A DNA stretch of 64,000 nt from Corticium candelabrum (lineage: Eukaryota; Porifera; Homoscleromorpha; Homosclerophorida; Plakinidae), in assembly GCF_963422355.1 (NCBI RefSeq), contig NC_085090.1, positions 5,154,618-5,218,617 on the forward strand. The letters are read 5' to 3'. A program made the position numbers and the translations under genes. Below the pieces are notes generated by a model. That model was not told the DNA's origin and searched no databases. It saw only the letters and a list, made by a program, of their open reading frames with translations. This document shows, one piece after another, positions 16,174 through 64,000 of this stretch. Within the stretch, counting starts at the first letter, position 1; each line of letters opens with the position of its first letter.

Positions 16174-16442
16174 CCTCGACTGTGTCGGTTCGGTACAGTA
16201 CGCTTGGCGCATCAATAGCTGACTGTCAAGTGCAGCACTGGCATGTGACAAGAATACGTTTACAATGCATTGCGGTAGTTTGTGTTGCAATGGAAATATA
16301 GAGTATTAGGTATACGTATGAGCACGTGAACAATACCGACTCCGACATAAATGCGTGCATGCGCATGCGTGTTGCTGCAATTAGACATTGTCTTGCTTCC
16401 TGGCAAGTTGGAAACTGAATTTACTGAAACAGTACACTAGTG

Positions 16443-18710
16443 TCACTCAAACCAACGCGATCTGTCCATTAAAGCGTCTTTCCCAAACAGTTTTGTCTTG
16501 TAGTTTTCCACCATCTTTGAAAACGACTCTTCATCTCGATCGACTTTGATCTTAATCTTCTTCTTCTTCTCTGTCGAACCAGTTCGATCATTACGTCTCA
16601 ATCTCACCCTTTCTTGTCTCTGTGGTCTTTGCATTGCTGTCTGTCTATTGTTTCCACCTTTGAGTTGTTTTCCATTCAACTTCTTTCCAGACACACCAGA
16701 AAGTGCCATTTCCTTTCTTTTCTCAGACTTTTTCTTGCGACTGTTACTAACTTTCTCACTGCCTTCGGAAACTGAATCGATCTTATCAACTGTCGTTTTC
16801 TTTTGTATTCCTTTCAATTGTTGCCTCGTTTTAGGCGGCAATCGTTTCTGTCTCGACATCTTTTGATGTCTTGATTTGAGCACTTGCTGGTTCTCAAGAG
16901 CAAATTCGACAATCAGTCGTCTGTCTGGTCCAAAACAGTCGGGGTTGTTGTTTGTGTGACGTAATGCCTTCAAGGCAGCTTGATGGTCACGAAACTCGAT
17001 GAAAGCAAAGCCTCTGGAACGAGCAATACCACTGCTGTCCATCCTGTCGGGGTTCCTCAAAACCTTCACTTGTAACACTCCAGACTTGGGAACACCCCCG
17101 GCCTTCGCAAACAAGCCTTTCAGTTGGCTGTCGTTGACACTCAGCGGGATGTTCCTCACACACAGTCTTGTCGTTGAAACGATAAAGTTTGGATTCTTCA
17201 GCTTTGAACGTTTCTCTGTCTCAGCTTTGTGCCGCTTAGCAAGGTCAGCCTTCGATAACTCGTTTGCTGCAGCCGAACCTGGTAGTATCAACCCTTCCTT
17301 TGCTAAGTAAAGATTTCTCTTGTCCTCATGTTTCTTCTCTTTCAACTTTGATGCTTGTTTAGAAATGTCCTTAGCTTGACTCGGAGTGATTGCCTTCATT
17401 ACTTCTAGTTTACGACCGTCCAATGTCAAGTTACTTTCAGCTAGACAATAATCGAAACCACTCTGTTCCTTGTATTGTATGAATGCCGTGCCTCTGGGGA
17501 GACCGGTTCTGGGGTCAACAATCAGACGACAATAACGAAGATCACCGTACTGAGAGAACAGATCCTTGACCGTCGACTGGTCGACATCGAACGGCAAACT
17601 CCGAACAAAGACCGTTCGTCCTTCGCTGGCATCATCGGGTTGATAGTGTTTCACCGAGAGCTTCTTAGACACGGTAGATACATCAGGCTGTTTGTTCTCC
17701 TCTTCTGTACTTCCATTCTCATCACTTTCTGCATCACTTTCCTCCTCTTCTTCGTCTTCGTCTTGTCTAACGACACTGCGATCACTTTCTTCACTCATCG
17801 ATTCAACGTCACTTGGATCCTCACTTCCGGCATGTTTGTCAGCCATTGCAGCTCGGTATCTGTCTTTCGGCAATGCCCAATCGACTGCCACGGTCCTTCC
17901 ATCAATTTCTGTTGCGTTCACGTACTTCATTGCTCTTGCAGCCTCAAACACGTTCGTAAACTGAACGAACGCGCAACCGATACGAATGCCATCGCTCCCC
18001 TTCCTCACAGGTATCGAGACCTCGACCACATTCCCATACTTCGAAAACGTTTCCAGCAGTTCGGCTTCCGAACACCGGAATGACAAGTTTCTCACAATAA
18101 GTCTTGATTTCAATAGTGAAGCTCTCGACGGCTCCTTGCCTTCCTTCGAAGCAAGAACGGCCGCGACAGATTTTCCTTTGAACACGTGACCGTTCAGATC
18201 CCGTATGCATATCCGGGCATCTTTGTGTTTCAAATACTTGACAATCGCTGTGCCGTCGTCTCTATTCTCGACAGGAAACTGTGTCTCTTCAATTTCTCCA
18301 AACTTTTTGCATTTTTTATAAATCTGTTTCTTTGTCACCGATTCTGCGAGGTTCTTCAATACAACAGTGCGTCCCACATCGGATGGCGGTTTGGATTGGC
18401 TCTTTTGTCGCTTCGCAACCGAAGAAATGGACTCCGAGGCAACATCACGTGACCGCTTTTTCAACGGTCTTTTATCGGCGAGAGAAAGATTTATGAGCCG
18501 TCCTTTCATTTTTATACTCTGTTTCACGGCGCTCTCGGCTAATTCCTGCGTCGTAAACGTCACATAGCCGAAGCCGCGGCATTTGTCTCGAACACCTCGA
18601 TCTCTTACGACGTAGCTCCGTTTGATCTCTCCCGCGTCTTTAAAAAGTTCTTGCAACTGTTCGTCTGTCGTCGAGAACGGTAGGTTCCGAACGAAAACGG
18701 TCTTTGCCAT
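16443..18710 (-). CDS. RBM28: RNA-binding protein 28 (Nop4 family), intronless, 755 aa
   Basis: Nucleolar RNA-binding protein for 60S ribosomal subunit assembly (yeast Nop4). The single frame has RRM1 at ~4-78 (VFVRNL and RGFGYVTF as RNP2/RNP1), RRM2 ~114-186 (VVLKNL), RRM3 ~203-280 (LIVRNL, GCAFVQF) ending in the family hallmark WALPKDRY, an acidic stretch ~316-340, RRM4 ~365-440 (VFVRSLPF, GTAFIQY) and RRM5 ~514-605 (LCVRNI, GFAFIEF). A Lys/Arg-rich tail follows that fits nucleolar targeting. The length matches animal RBM28. The start is the first ATG, and RNP2 begins at residue 5, so there is no room for a later start. It is intronless among intron-rich neighbours. It diverges from the HELZ-like gene across 654 bp. 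Confidence 0.97.
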   Translation of the reverse strand: MAKTVFVRNLPFSTTDEQLQELFKDAGEIKRSYVVRDRGVRDKCRGFGYVTFTTQELAESAVKQSIKMKGRLINLSLADKRPLKKRSRDVASESISSVAKRQKSQSKPPSDVGRTVVLKNLAESVTKKQIYKKCKKFGEIEETQFPVENRDDGTAIVKYLKHKDARICIRDLNGHVFKGKSVAAVLASKEGKEPSRASLLKSRLIVRNLSFRCSEAELLETFSKYGNVVEVSIPVRKGSDGIRIGCAFVQFTNVFEAARAMKYVNATEIDGRTVAVDWALPKDRYRAAMADKHAGSEDPSDVESMSEESDRSVVRQDEDEEEEESDAESDENGSTEEENKQPDVSTVSKKLSVKHYQPDDASEGRTVFVRSLPFDVDQSTVKDLFSQYGDLRYCRLIVDPRTGLPRGTAFIQYKEQSGFDYCLAESNLTLDGRKLEVMKAITPSQAKDISKQASKLKEKKHEDKRNLYLAKEGLILPGSAAANELSKADLAKRHKAETEKRSKLKNPNFIVSTTRLCVRNIPLSVNDSQLKGLFAKAGGVPKSGVLQVKVLRNPDRMDSSGIARSRGFAFIEFRDHQAALKALRHTNNNPDCFGPDRRLIVEFALENQQVLKSRHQKMSRQKRLPPKTRQQLKGIQKKTTVDKIDSVSEGSEKVSNSRKKKSEKRKEMALSGVSGKKLNGKQLKGGNNRQTAMQRPQRQERVRLRRNDRTGSTEKKKKIKIKVDRDEESFSKMVENYKTKLFGKDALMDRSRWFE

Positions 18711-19364
18711 ACCGACGCATGCGCAGAAAACTCTAGCATTTAAGTCACGTGAGTCGAACAGATGTGTGCCATTAGAAGATTGTTATAGCGTTGCTGTTTT
18801 ATTTTATTTTATGCTAAACAATTTATGATTTTATGTTAGCATGATTTGTGAACACAAAGGCAAAAACTGCATGAGATGAGATGCGCAAACCAAGGGTTAC
18901 GTGACTTTGCCTTTTGACAAATATTACCAGTATTTACGACAAAAACTGTTATGCGATTAGAAACAATACAGCAAAAAGAAATTTTGAAAACTGCCGTTTT
19001 CGAGTAATGTGGACGTACGACTTGTTGTAGAAACCCGGATTAACTGCCTCGCGTACACCTCTAGCTAAGCTTGTCACGTGATGCGAATATGTGTTTTTTT
19101 GATAATCTACAGTGTGCGGGATACAAACATGCATGAGACTAAAGTTTGCAAGAATGAGAAGTAAGATTAATCTAATTTTTTGGGAATTCGCTCAAAATGT
19201 TGGCAGCCTAGTGAAACATGGCAGCCAAGTAAACATTGTGTTCAGGAACGCGAGGCAACAAATGGCGCTTTGTTTGCGCAAGCGCACTTCAGTCAACCGC
19301 TCTGTGCTGTTTCCCGAATGTTACAATCTCTAACTCGACTCGACTGCCTCTCAGCATCGTTCAA
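18711..19364. promoter_or_regulatory. Bidirectional promoter region between RBM28 and HELZ-like gene
   Basis: The two start codons are head-to-head 654 bp apart. GTCACGTGA occurs at 18744-18752 and 19073-19081, the extended E-box bound by MYC/MAX, USF and MITF/TFE-type bHLH proteins. TACGTGAC near 18899 is a partial match. No TATA box is obvious. The promoter role is inferred from geometry. Confidence 0.55.
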
Positions 19365-57711
<38,347 letters not shown>

Positions 57712-58932
57712 GTGTACACATGACATGGTGGCTCGTATGACATACAACTGTGTTGCAGTTTTGTAATCTCGTCGTCTATAGCTTCGTTACGTTTGTGATT
57801 ATTTTTTCTTTTTGAGTGTGGGGTTAATATGGGATGTGCCGTGCCGTCGATCGACTCAATAATGAATTGTGCTGTTTTGTGCACAGACTGTGTTGTCGAC
57901 GGGACGTTTTGATGTACATAACAACATGTAGTGACATTGGTGTGCCAGTGTTTTATTGTGAGGCGATAGAGAAGACATTCACACACGTTTGTCTGCTATT
58001 TTGTGTTTGGTCTGTTTGATGTGTGTGCATCTGTTTGTATGCGTGTTGGTCCAGAGACTGTCTTGCTGCTTATGTGTCAGTACATGTATGCTTACTGCGA
58101 TCGTGTTGTGACATCACAGTGTTGAGCATGCATAATTAACACGTGGTGTGATTTATAACATATAAACTGTATGTCTTATTAATTCGATTGATGCCGTTTT
58201 GTGACGGGATTGACATGAAACATCATCAATAGAACTTATTGATTTCAAGTTGACAAGAAAGTAGGCAACATGAGAGACTGATTATGCTTGAATACTTGAG
58301 AATGGTTGTGACCGAATCTGGCAAACCGTTGTAGTCAGAATTTTTAGAAACGACAAGCCATGTCTGCTAAACAAAGACATGTAACCTTTTCTTTGAATTC
58401 TCTAAATACAGAGATTGTAGAATCGACTGCTGTGTAGCTATAGAGGTCCACACTGCCACCGGATGGTAAGAAATTGTTGACATTTAGAACACAAAAAGTT
58501 AGAGGGCAGTTTGTGGCTTGCTTTATTCTATACTGCCAGGACTGTCATTTCCATGGTAGTGATGTGAAAGTGGTAGTGGCCTAGGAGGCACCAGCTCACT
58601 GATCATGATAGAGTGTGGACACTACAGTTGATTGAACTGTTATCGTAGCTTCCTTGAAATTTGCTAGTCTCAATTGCACTTTGGTGGTAAAAAGGTCTGG
58701 AACAATTTGCCTTGTATTTATGACGTCATACTTTAGTATTAATATTAATGAATGACACTTTATAATATATATACTTACAGAAAATTACATTATATTGTAA
58801 TTATATATTTCATATATTATATTATAATTATATTTTTATATATAATATTATAGTTTAAAATTTTTTTAAAAAATATAAAAAATAGAAAATAAAAGATAGA
58901 AAAATAAAAAAAAATAAAAAATAAAAATATAG

Positions 58933-58987
<55 letters not shown>

Positions 58988-59640
58988 AACTATAATAATT
59001 ATAATAATTTTAGTTGCAGTTGTGCCACCATAGTCGGTGGTATAGCGAAAAGTCACTGTTTGCTAAATGTAATAGGAAATTTCAATGTTGATTGGTTCAG
59101 AGATAGCCACATGTACATACTAATGTCAATGTGTGAGCTTTCGATCCAGTCACGTGAATTTTGCATGTGACCAAGTATACTAGCATCTAATGCCTTACGT
59201 CTTCTGATATTCTGAAATTCAAGAGCCATGAGAATAGTAGGAAAGTTTAGGAATGTTTTGAAGAGAACCCGGAAGAGCTTGCAATTGTACGTATCTAGAC
59301 ACACAGTAGCTGTAATATAGCGGCGTTAGGTGCTAGATCGTGTAGCTCAGTTGTTGTGTAATTACAAAACAACAAGCTAGGGAGAGCCGACTGCTTCCTA
59401 GCAGGAGCAGGAGCATGCTCCTGTTTCTAGCTAGTGACTTAATTAACGCGCTTTATGTGTCTGTGACCGAGTGCCCCACTGTTATGCAAACAAGGCGTGA
59501 CTAGCAAATGCGCTAATTAGCACGGTACACATACTCCGGTACTCAGAGATTAGCTACTATAGATTAGATCTAATCGTAATTACCAGTGTATTCGGTGTGT
59601 TTGATAGAAACTCGTCGCTTGTTCGTTGGTCTCGTGTATC
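57712..59640. other. 3' flank of HELZ-like gene and AT-rich tract
   Basis: Holds the HELZ-like 3'UTR. From about 58740 to 59010 the sequence is almost pure A/T, including (AT)n at 58937-58982. An open minus-strand frame at 59053-59304 has no family resemblance. Confidence 0.55.
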
Positions 59641-59830
59641 ATGCATGCAGACAAGCTTTCTCTTCTTTCCTGGTCGACACGTGAGTAGGTTGGCCGTATA
59701 CTAGATGAAAGTTTCAACTACCAAACATCGAAAAAGGCTACAAGATTATACACTAGAGGATGTAAGGAAAATAGATAAAGTTGTTGCACTCAGTAGTCTA
59801 AGTGCAATGATACGAAGATATGGTATAGTG

Positions 59831-60173
59831 CAGTGGTTCTTAACCTTGTTGGAGGTACTGACCCCCACCAGTTTCATATGCGCATTCACCGAACCCTTCT
59901 TAATTGGAAAAATAAAATTCAAAACATAGTCATAGGTATATATTTTACTGGTGCACAAAATGAACCGTGCATCAACATCAGTGTTCAAAGAACAAAACCA
60001 TTAAAACATGATTTTCACACAAAAACAAAAACATAATAATGAATATTTACTGCAAAGCGGGGCGTGTCATCACGAATCATATGAGTCGGGTGTGTGTCTT
60101 GACCTTCGCCGAACCCCTGAGACTGACTCACCGAACCCCTGGGGTTCGATCGAACCCAGGTTAAGAACCACTG
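59831..60173. mobile_element. hAT-family MITE, 343 bp
   Basis: Ends CAGTGGTTCTTAACCTTGTT and complement CAGTGGTTCTTAACCTGGGT, the well-known hAT terminus type CAGTGGTTCT(C/T)AACC. The 8-bp duplication is GTATAGTG (59823-59830) against GCATAGTG (60174-60181). The inside has CCGAACCCCT repeats near the right end. Confidence 0.92.
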
Positions 60174-60181
60174 GCATAGTG

Positions 60182-60932
60182 TTTGTTTGTATTGGTGGTG
60201 TATATTTGTAAGTAAGCAGTTATTGACGTTTTATTAATATTATCAAGTGATTAATTGCTGTTGTATAGATAGGAGGTAACTAAATTATTTGGGTCAGACA
60301 AACTTTCCTAACCATACAAAACTGTTAGGTTAAATATTAACAGTACAGAGTGAACCATACTTAAACAGAGAGTGTTGATTACTGCTAGTGCTACTGCATG
60401 GGTAATTAGACTTCGTACTCTGATACAGCAAGAGAAAACTTTGCACTACTTGTTTTGGATAGTATACTTTGATTAATTAGAATTCGCTGACATATTGATG
60501 TTTCAGTGTGGGAATGTTGGAGCCCATGATACAGGACAGTGAGTGGGCATGACTCATTAATTGAGGATGGGATTAGTAACTATATATACATTTGTTTCAG
60601 ATTCAGATACAGATTCCTCGCTAATCATGCAATTTATTTAATTAAAGAACAATTGAAAGTAATGATGTATGGTTTCTATAGCACTTCAGTCTAAAGTCTT
60701 GTATCACTTTCTAGACACTTACTCTAGTGATAACTACTTGGCAGCCACATAACACATTTCAGGTGTTGTTTGAAATAGTTATCAATTAATTAATTAGATC
60801 AATCCTGTAAAACAACATCTAGAAAAATACAGTAAATTTTTTTAATGAAAAGATTCGAATCAACTTCTAGTCTGCAGTTAGAATGATGACTGCGCTGCAT
60901 GGTTTACAAAACATTCTACTCGCGAGCACGGC
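60182..60932. other. Flank containing GTPase 3'UTR
   Basis: A/T-rich. TTTATT at about 60632, which reads AATAAA on the minus strand, could be the GTPase poly(A) signal 300 bp past its stop. Splice-like signals on the plus strand are discussed in the findings. Confidence 0.45.
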
Positions 60933-61654
60933 TCAGCAATCAGAGCACGGAGACGTACTTGGCTCTTCATGATCAAAGTCTGCGAGATCAACATGCTGTG
61001 CCTCTGAGTCCGTTGTATCTTTGGTAGACAACTGTGCCTCCAGTAGCGTCGTCGCAATACTCCTGAAAGCTTCTTGGATTCCCTTTCCTGTCTTGCACGA
61101 CATCAGGAACTGAAAGTCGGCCGGGATTCTAACATTTGAGCAGAAACGTGTAACGTCATCCGCCTCCACCTACAACAAGAGAAAGATCACGTGAGCAGAG
61201 AAGCCTATCATTTCCCCTACCGGTAAAAGCGCAGTACACGAACGTTGTTTCTCAAGTCAGTTTTATTTCCAACGAGGAACAACATGGGAAATTCATTCTC
61301 ATCAAAACGATAACGCACGTAGGGCAGCCATTCGGTTTGCAGTCGATGAAACGTCTCCTCTCTATCCACGGCGTAAACGAGAATCACCGCTCTAGCGTGG
61401 CGATAGTAGGCAGGCGTAATGCTGCACTTCTTGTCTGAACCGCCCGTATCGGTGACCAGCAGAGTGATGCCCTTCTCTCCGTCCCTAAAATCCCAGTCGA
61501 GACAGTCCATAATGCCAGTCAGACTGGGACGATTCACGAAGTCGTCAGAGTTCAGTCTACGGAAGATGGATGTTTTTCCGACGCCCGGCTCTCCCAGTAG
61601 AATCACCTTGACTTTTCTACGACGACCATTTCTCTCCTGCATCCTGTAGCTCAT
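60933..61654 (-). CDS. Ras/Rab-like small GTPase, ~217 aa, two exons
   Basis: Probable membrane-traffic or signalling GTPase. Exon 1 is 61238-61654 and exon 2 60933-61169, joined in phase 0 with donor GTACTG and acceptor TTGTTGTAG. G1 is GEPGVGKTS, G3 is DTGGSD, G4 is NKTD and G5 is SCKTGKG. AYYRHARAVILVYAVDREE is the typical Rab-like strand/helix after switch II. In G3 the residue equal to Ras Gln61 is Ser, and Ala59 is Gly. The C-terminus CSDC is a possible CaaX-type prenylation site. The donor was chosen because NKTDL to VEADDVTRF then has the normal Rab spacing. The exact subfamily is not recognised. Confidence 0.9.
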
Positions 61655-63025
61655 TGCATCACTCGAACGACTGGAGCAGAGTCGAAAGCGGGTCTGCGCA
61701 TGCCGGCTGCGCGGAGGGGCTGCCTTTGCCGGTCACACATCGCAGGATTGTCACACGTCGGGCGACTCAGAATCACGCGCCAGTCTCCGCTCGACGTTCG
61801 CTCGACCAAAACGCTTACACACATGCAACCATACCGCTTCACGTTGACGTCACTTCCACATGCTTGCAGATTACTTCTCGTTCCGATGCGCCGGTCGCTC
61901 TGCTATTCGTGCACCACAACGTTAACTACCACGGCCGTGCGCACTCGTGCCGTCATCAAACTCCAGTCAAACGGATGCGGCGAATACGCATGTGTAAGAC
62001 AATTCGATTTTCTCCCAGCGGTACGCACATGCAAACGTCTTTTGCGGTACACCTACTAGGTCGGGTCGCTTGCGAGTGCTCGATCGCCTCGCAGCTTTCC
62101 AGGAGCGAAAAAATGGAGTAACTAGCAAACGAGTATCCGCTCTGCACGGTAATTGCGACGGAAAGGGAGAGACTAGAGGTGTGACCGCGCAGAGGCGCGG
62201 CATTTCGATACGCATAGCACAGATGTTCCAAAAATATTCGAACGGAAGAACGTGCTTTCGGATTTCGAACAACAAAATGTTGCTCGCGAATGCGGTACCC
62301 GAGTACGCTCAGTCTCAGTGTGTTGGCACGCCCAGAAGGTGACCATCTTGTTGATGTGCGATCTCATTGGTCGATTCGAGCACGAGACCACGCACCGTTG
62401 TCCGGGACGTGTGCTGCGTGCTTTAGCCAGACAAACTGCACGGCGCCCCACCACCCGACGGTCTCTACACATCGATTCGTCGCGATTTCTCGATACTTAC
62501 CCGTTTATCAACCTCGTCCGTCCAATCCACGTCCGCATCAACGTCTCACACTCTCTCTCAACACGATACAAGGTCGGTTTTCGTCGTTTTCGCGACGTTT
62601 TCGTCTGCCGCGTTGCTCGCCCGTACGCCTCGATTTCTCGCGGTCCGCGACGCTCTCGACGAGTTTACCCACGCCGTTCGCACTCTAAACGCACGGCGAA
62701 GCACGAATTCGCGCCCGCGTCCGAGTTTGACCGCGCAGCTCGCTCGACGCGCACGCCGTCCAACGCAACGCCATCTTGCCAGTTTGGTCGCCCGGATTTT
62801 GCGGTCTCGACGCGGTCACCAGCCATCTAGACGCCCGATCGGTGATCTCCCAGTAAAAATGCCAGCATTCGTTTCGATCCGCATAGCGAGTGAAGTCTGA
62901 GAAGCCGTAAAGATGGCGTTTTCTTCACCAGACCGTGCGGACTGACGTTCACGTGCGGGGGTGCGGTGACCGCGCGCGTCCGTTTTTTTCTTCTATTGTG
63001 CGATGAGTCGACGTGTTTGTTTTAG
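61655..63025. promoter_or_regulatory. CpG-rich bidirectional promoter region, GTPase / ankyrin gene
   Basis: The GTPase (-) and ankyrin (+) starts face apart over 1.37 kb that is much richer in CpG than the rest of the window. It has a full CRE, TGACGTCA, at 61845-61852 (about 190 bp before the GTPase ATG). AAGATGGCG at 62910-62918 and GCCATCTTG near 62771 match the YY1-type word in both directions. Many long open frames here are by-products of GC content. Confidence 0.5.
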
Positions 63026-64000
63026 ATGAACGAGTGGTCGAACGGTGAGGGTCCGGCAGCGCTGCAGCTGCTGTCAGTCGTCGCGTCGTGTCGCGAATCG
63101 GGCGACGTGTTTGGTGAGGAGAGCGGGAAGACGAACGGGAACGACATGGTCGTCGACGAATGGAAGGATAGGGGGGAAACTAGAGGGTCGGACGTCGAAC
63201 AGACGAGAACGCGAGACGAGGACGGAAGGTCGGACGCGTCATCACATTCGGATCATTATCCGGGGATTGACTCGGCACATTTGGATCAGCATCCGGGGAT
63301 TAACTCGGAGTCAAATCATGAGGATGGCGAGAGAGGGCGCGAGGACAAACTGATCGATCAGGATGGTACTGATTCGACTTCTTGTGCTAATGCTGGCGTC
63401 AACGACTCAGAGTATGAGATCGAAACGACTGTGAGTTGCACATTGAACGGAAATGCTGGCGACAATGGCTCGAGTACATCGGAAATTACACCATCTGAGG
63501 TGAATGTTAGCAAGTCTAAGCAGCTGATGAATGCCAAGTCGAAAAGGAACGGACCTCTACCGACGATGTGGCGTCACCTACGCCTCAAGAAAGGTCACCA
63601 CGAACTTGTCGAGGTTCTCGTAAGAGCCGAGTTTGGATCGGTCGACATGCGAGCTCTACAGCGTTGCATTACCAAGTACACCGAGCAGGGGTGGACATCG
63701 AAGCACCTGCTCGCAAGCACGAACGACATCTACAAATTTCCCTTGCTTCATTGGGCTGCCGTATTGGGGAGATTCAAGGCGGTTAAGTTTTTGTTGGAGA
63801 GGGGTTTCAGTTGTCTTGATCAGGCCGAGGATACAGGTGGGACGGCTCTTCATGCCGCCACGTTGCACTTAGTTGCGGCTCGTCGTAAGGTCGCCCCGGC
63901 TAAATACATCTTCGAACGACTGGTGGGATTGCTTCGTGAGTCATTGATTATTCAAGATAATGAGATGGCGTCACCGATGCATCGAGCAGCCGAGCAGTTG
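63026..64000 (+). CDS. Ankyrin-repeat protein, N-terminal part (runs off window)
   Basis: An open frame of 325 codons from ATG 63026 to the window end, with no stop. An in-frame TAG lies directly before the ATG. TTTGTTTTAG before it looks like a splice acceptor, so a non-coding first exon in the CpG-rich region is possible. Residues ~1-180 are acidic, Ser/Asp-rich and disordered, with a short repeat (HYPGIDSAHLDQHPGINS). From ~185 it is folded: a helical stretch, then ankyrin units at KFPLLHWAAVLGRFKAVKFL, TGGTALHAATLHLV and ASPMHRAAEQL. It is probably a protein-interaction scaffold; no specific family is recognised and the C-terminal part is unseen. Confidence 0.85.
   Translation, partial: MNEWSNGEGPAALQLLSVVASCRESGDVFGEESGKTNGNDMVVDEWKDRGETRGSDVEQTRTRDEDGRSDASSHSDHYPGIDSAHLDQHPGINSESNHEDGERGREDKLIDQDGTDSTSCANAGVNDSEYEIETTVSCTLNGNAGDNGSSTSEITPSEVNVSKSKQLMNAKSKRNGPLPTMWRHLRLKKGHHELVEVLVRAEFGSVDMRALQRCITKYTEQGWTSKHLLASTNDIYKFPLLHWAAVLGRFKAVKFLLERGFSCLDQAEDTGGTALHAATLHLVAARRKVAPAKYIFERLVGLLRESLIIQDNEMASPMHRAAEQL

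Noticed and set aside
16546..17310. Other plus-strand frames across the RBM28 gene
   Set aside because: Antisense shadows of the Lys/Arg-rich and RRM coding sequence.
17475..18083. 202-residue plus-strand frame opposite RBM28
   Set aside because: Shadow of the RBM28 coding strand; no family resemblance, and the minus frame has five clear RRMs.
61654..62900. Several 90-190-residue frames in the CpG-rich block
   Set aside because: Arg-rich by-products of GC-rich DNA in overlapping frames; the block fits a bidirectional promoter.

Overview
The window looks like a gene-dense, intron-rich, early-branching animal genome. It has spliced genes with GT-AG introns, long dinucleotide (TG/CA) and CTGT microsatellites, and many small inverted-repeat DNA transposons in introns. 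An ionotropic glutamate receptor sits next to RBM28, a HELZ-type helicase, a TPR protein, an ML-domain protein, a Ras/Rab-like GTPase and an ankyrin protein. My best guess is a sponge outside the demosponge lineage that lacks iGluRs (for example homoscleromorph or calcarean), but another non-bilaterian is possible. Exon boundaries were worked out by hand from splice signals, reading-frame phase and family resemblance.

Layout: 1-3399 (+) is the 3' part of an ionotropic glutamate receptor, eight exons with all introns in phase 0. 4907-9818 (+) is an 11-exon TPR protein with almost one exon per ~42-residue repeat and all introns in phase 1; one intron holds a 1.3 kb CTGT array. 12172-16173 (+) is a secreted ML-domain-like protein whose last intron holds a 38-bp minisatellite interrupted by a 1.2 kb Mutator-like foldback element. 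16443-18710 (-) is RBM28 (Nop4 family), intronless and convergent with the ML gene. From 18711 to 19364 RBM28 and the next gene share a head-to-head promoter with two GTCACGTGA E-boxes.

19365-57711 (+) is one 38.3 kb gene of 24 exons encoding a ~1563-residue HELZ-type protein: three CCCH zinc fingers, a complete UPF1-like SF1 helicase, then a PABP C-terminal-like (MLLE) domain, a coiled coil and a Pro/Gln-rich tail. About 88 per cent of the gene is intron, filled with a Tc1/mariner-type element, Mutator-like and hAT-like MITEs, LINE fragments and microsatellites. 57712-60932 is 3' flank with an AT-rich tract and a 343-bp hAT MITE. 60933-61654 (-) is a two-exon Ras/Rab-like GTPase with a non-canonical G3 box, and 63026-64000 (+, runs off the window) is an ankyrin-repeat protein. 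They face apart across a CpG-rich promoter region with a full CRE.

Functional theme: RBM28 (60S ribosome assembly) and the HELZ-like helicase (mRNA/poly(A)-linked metabolism) share a promoter region. The most notable observation is the apparent MLLE domain inside the helicase. Vertebrate HELZ reaches poly(A)-binding protein through a PAM2 peptide that binds an MLLE domain, so here the interface appears to be on the other partner. No CRISPR, operon or prokaryotic feature is present, and I recognised no tRNA or rRNA gene by eye.
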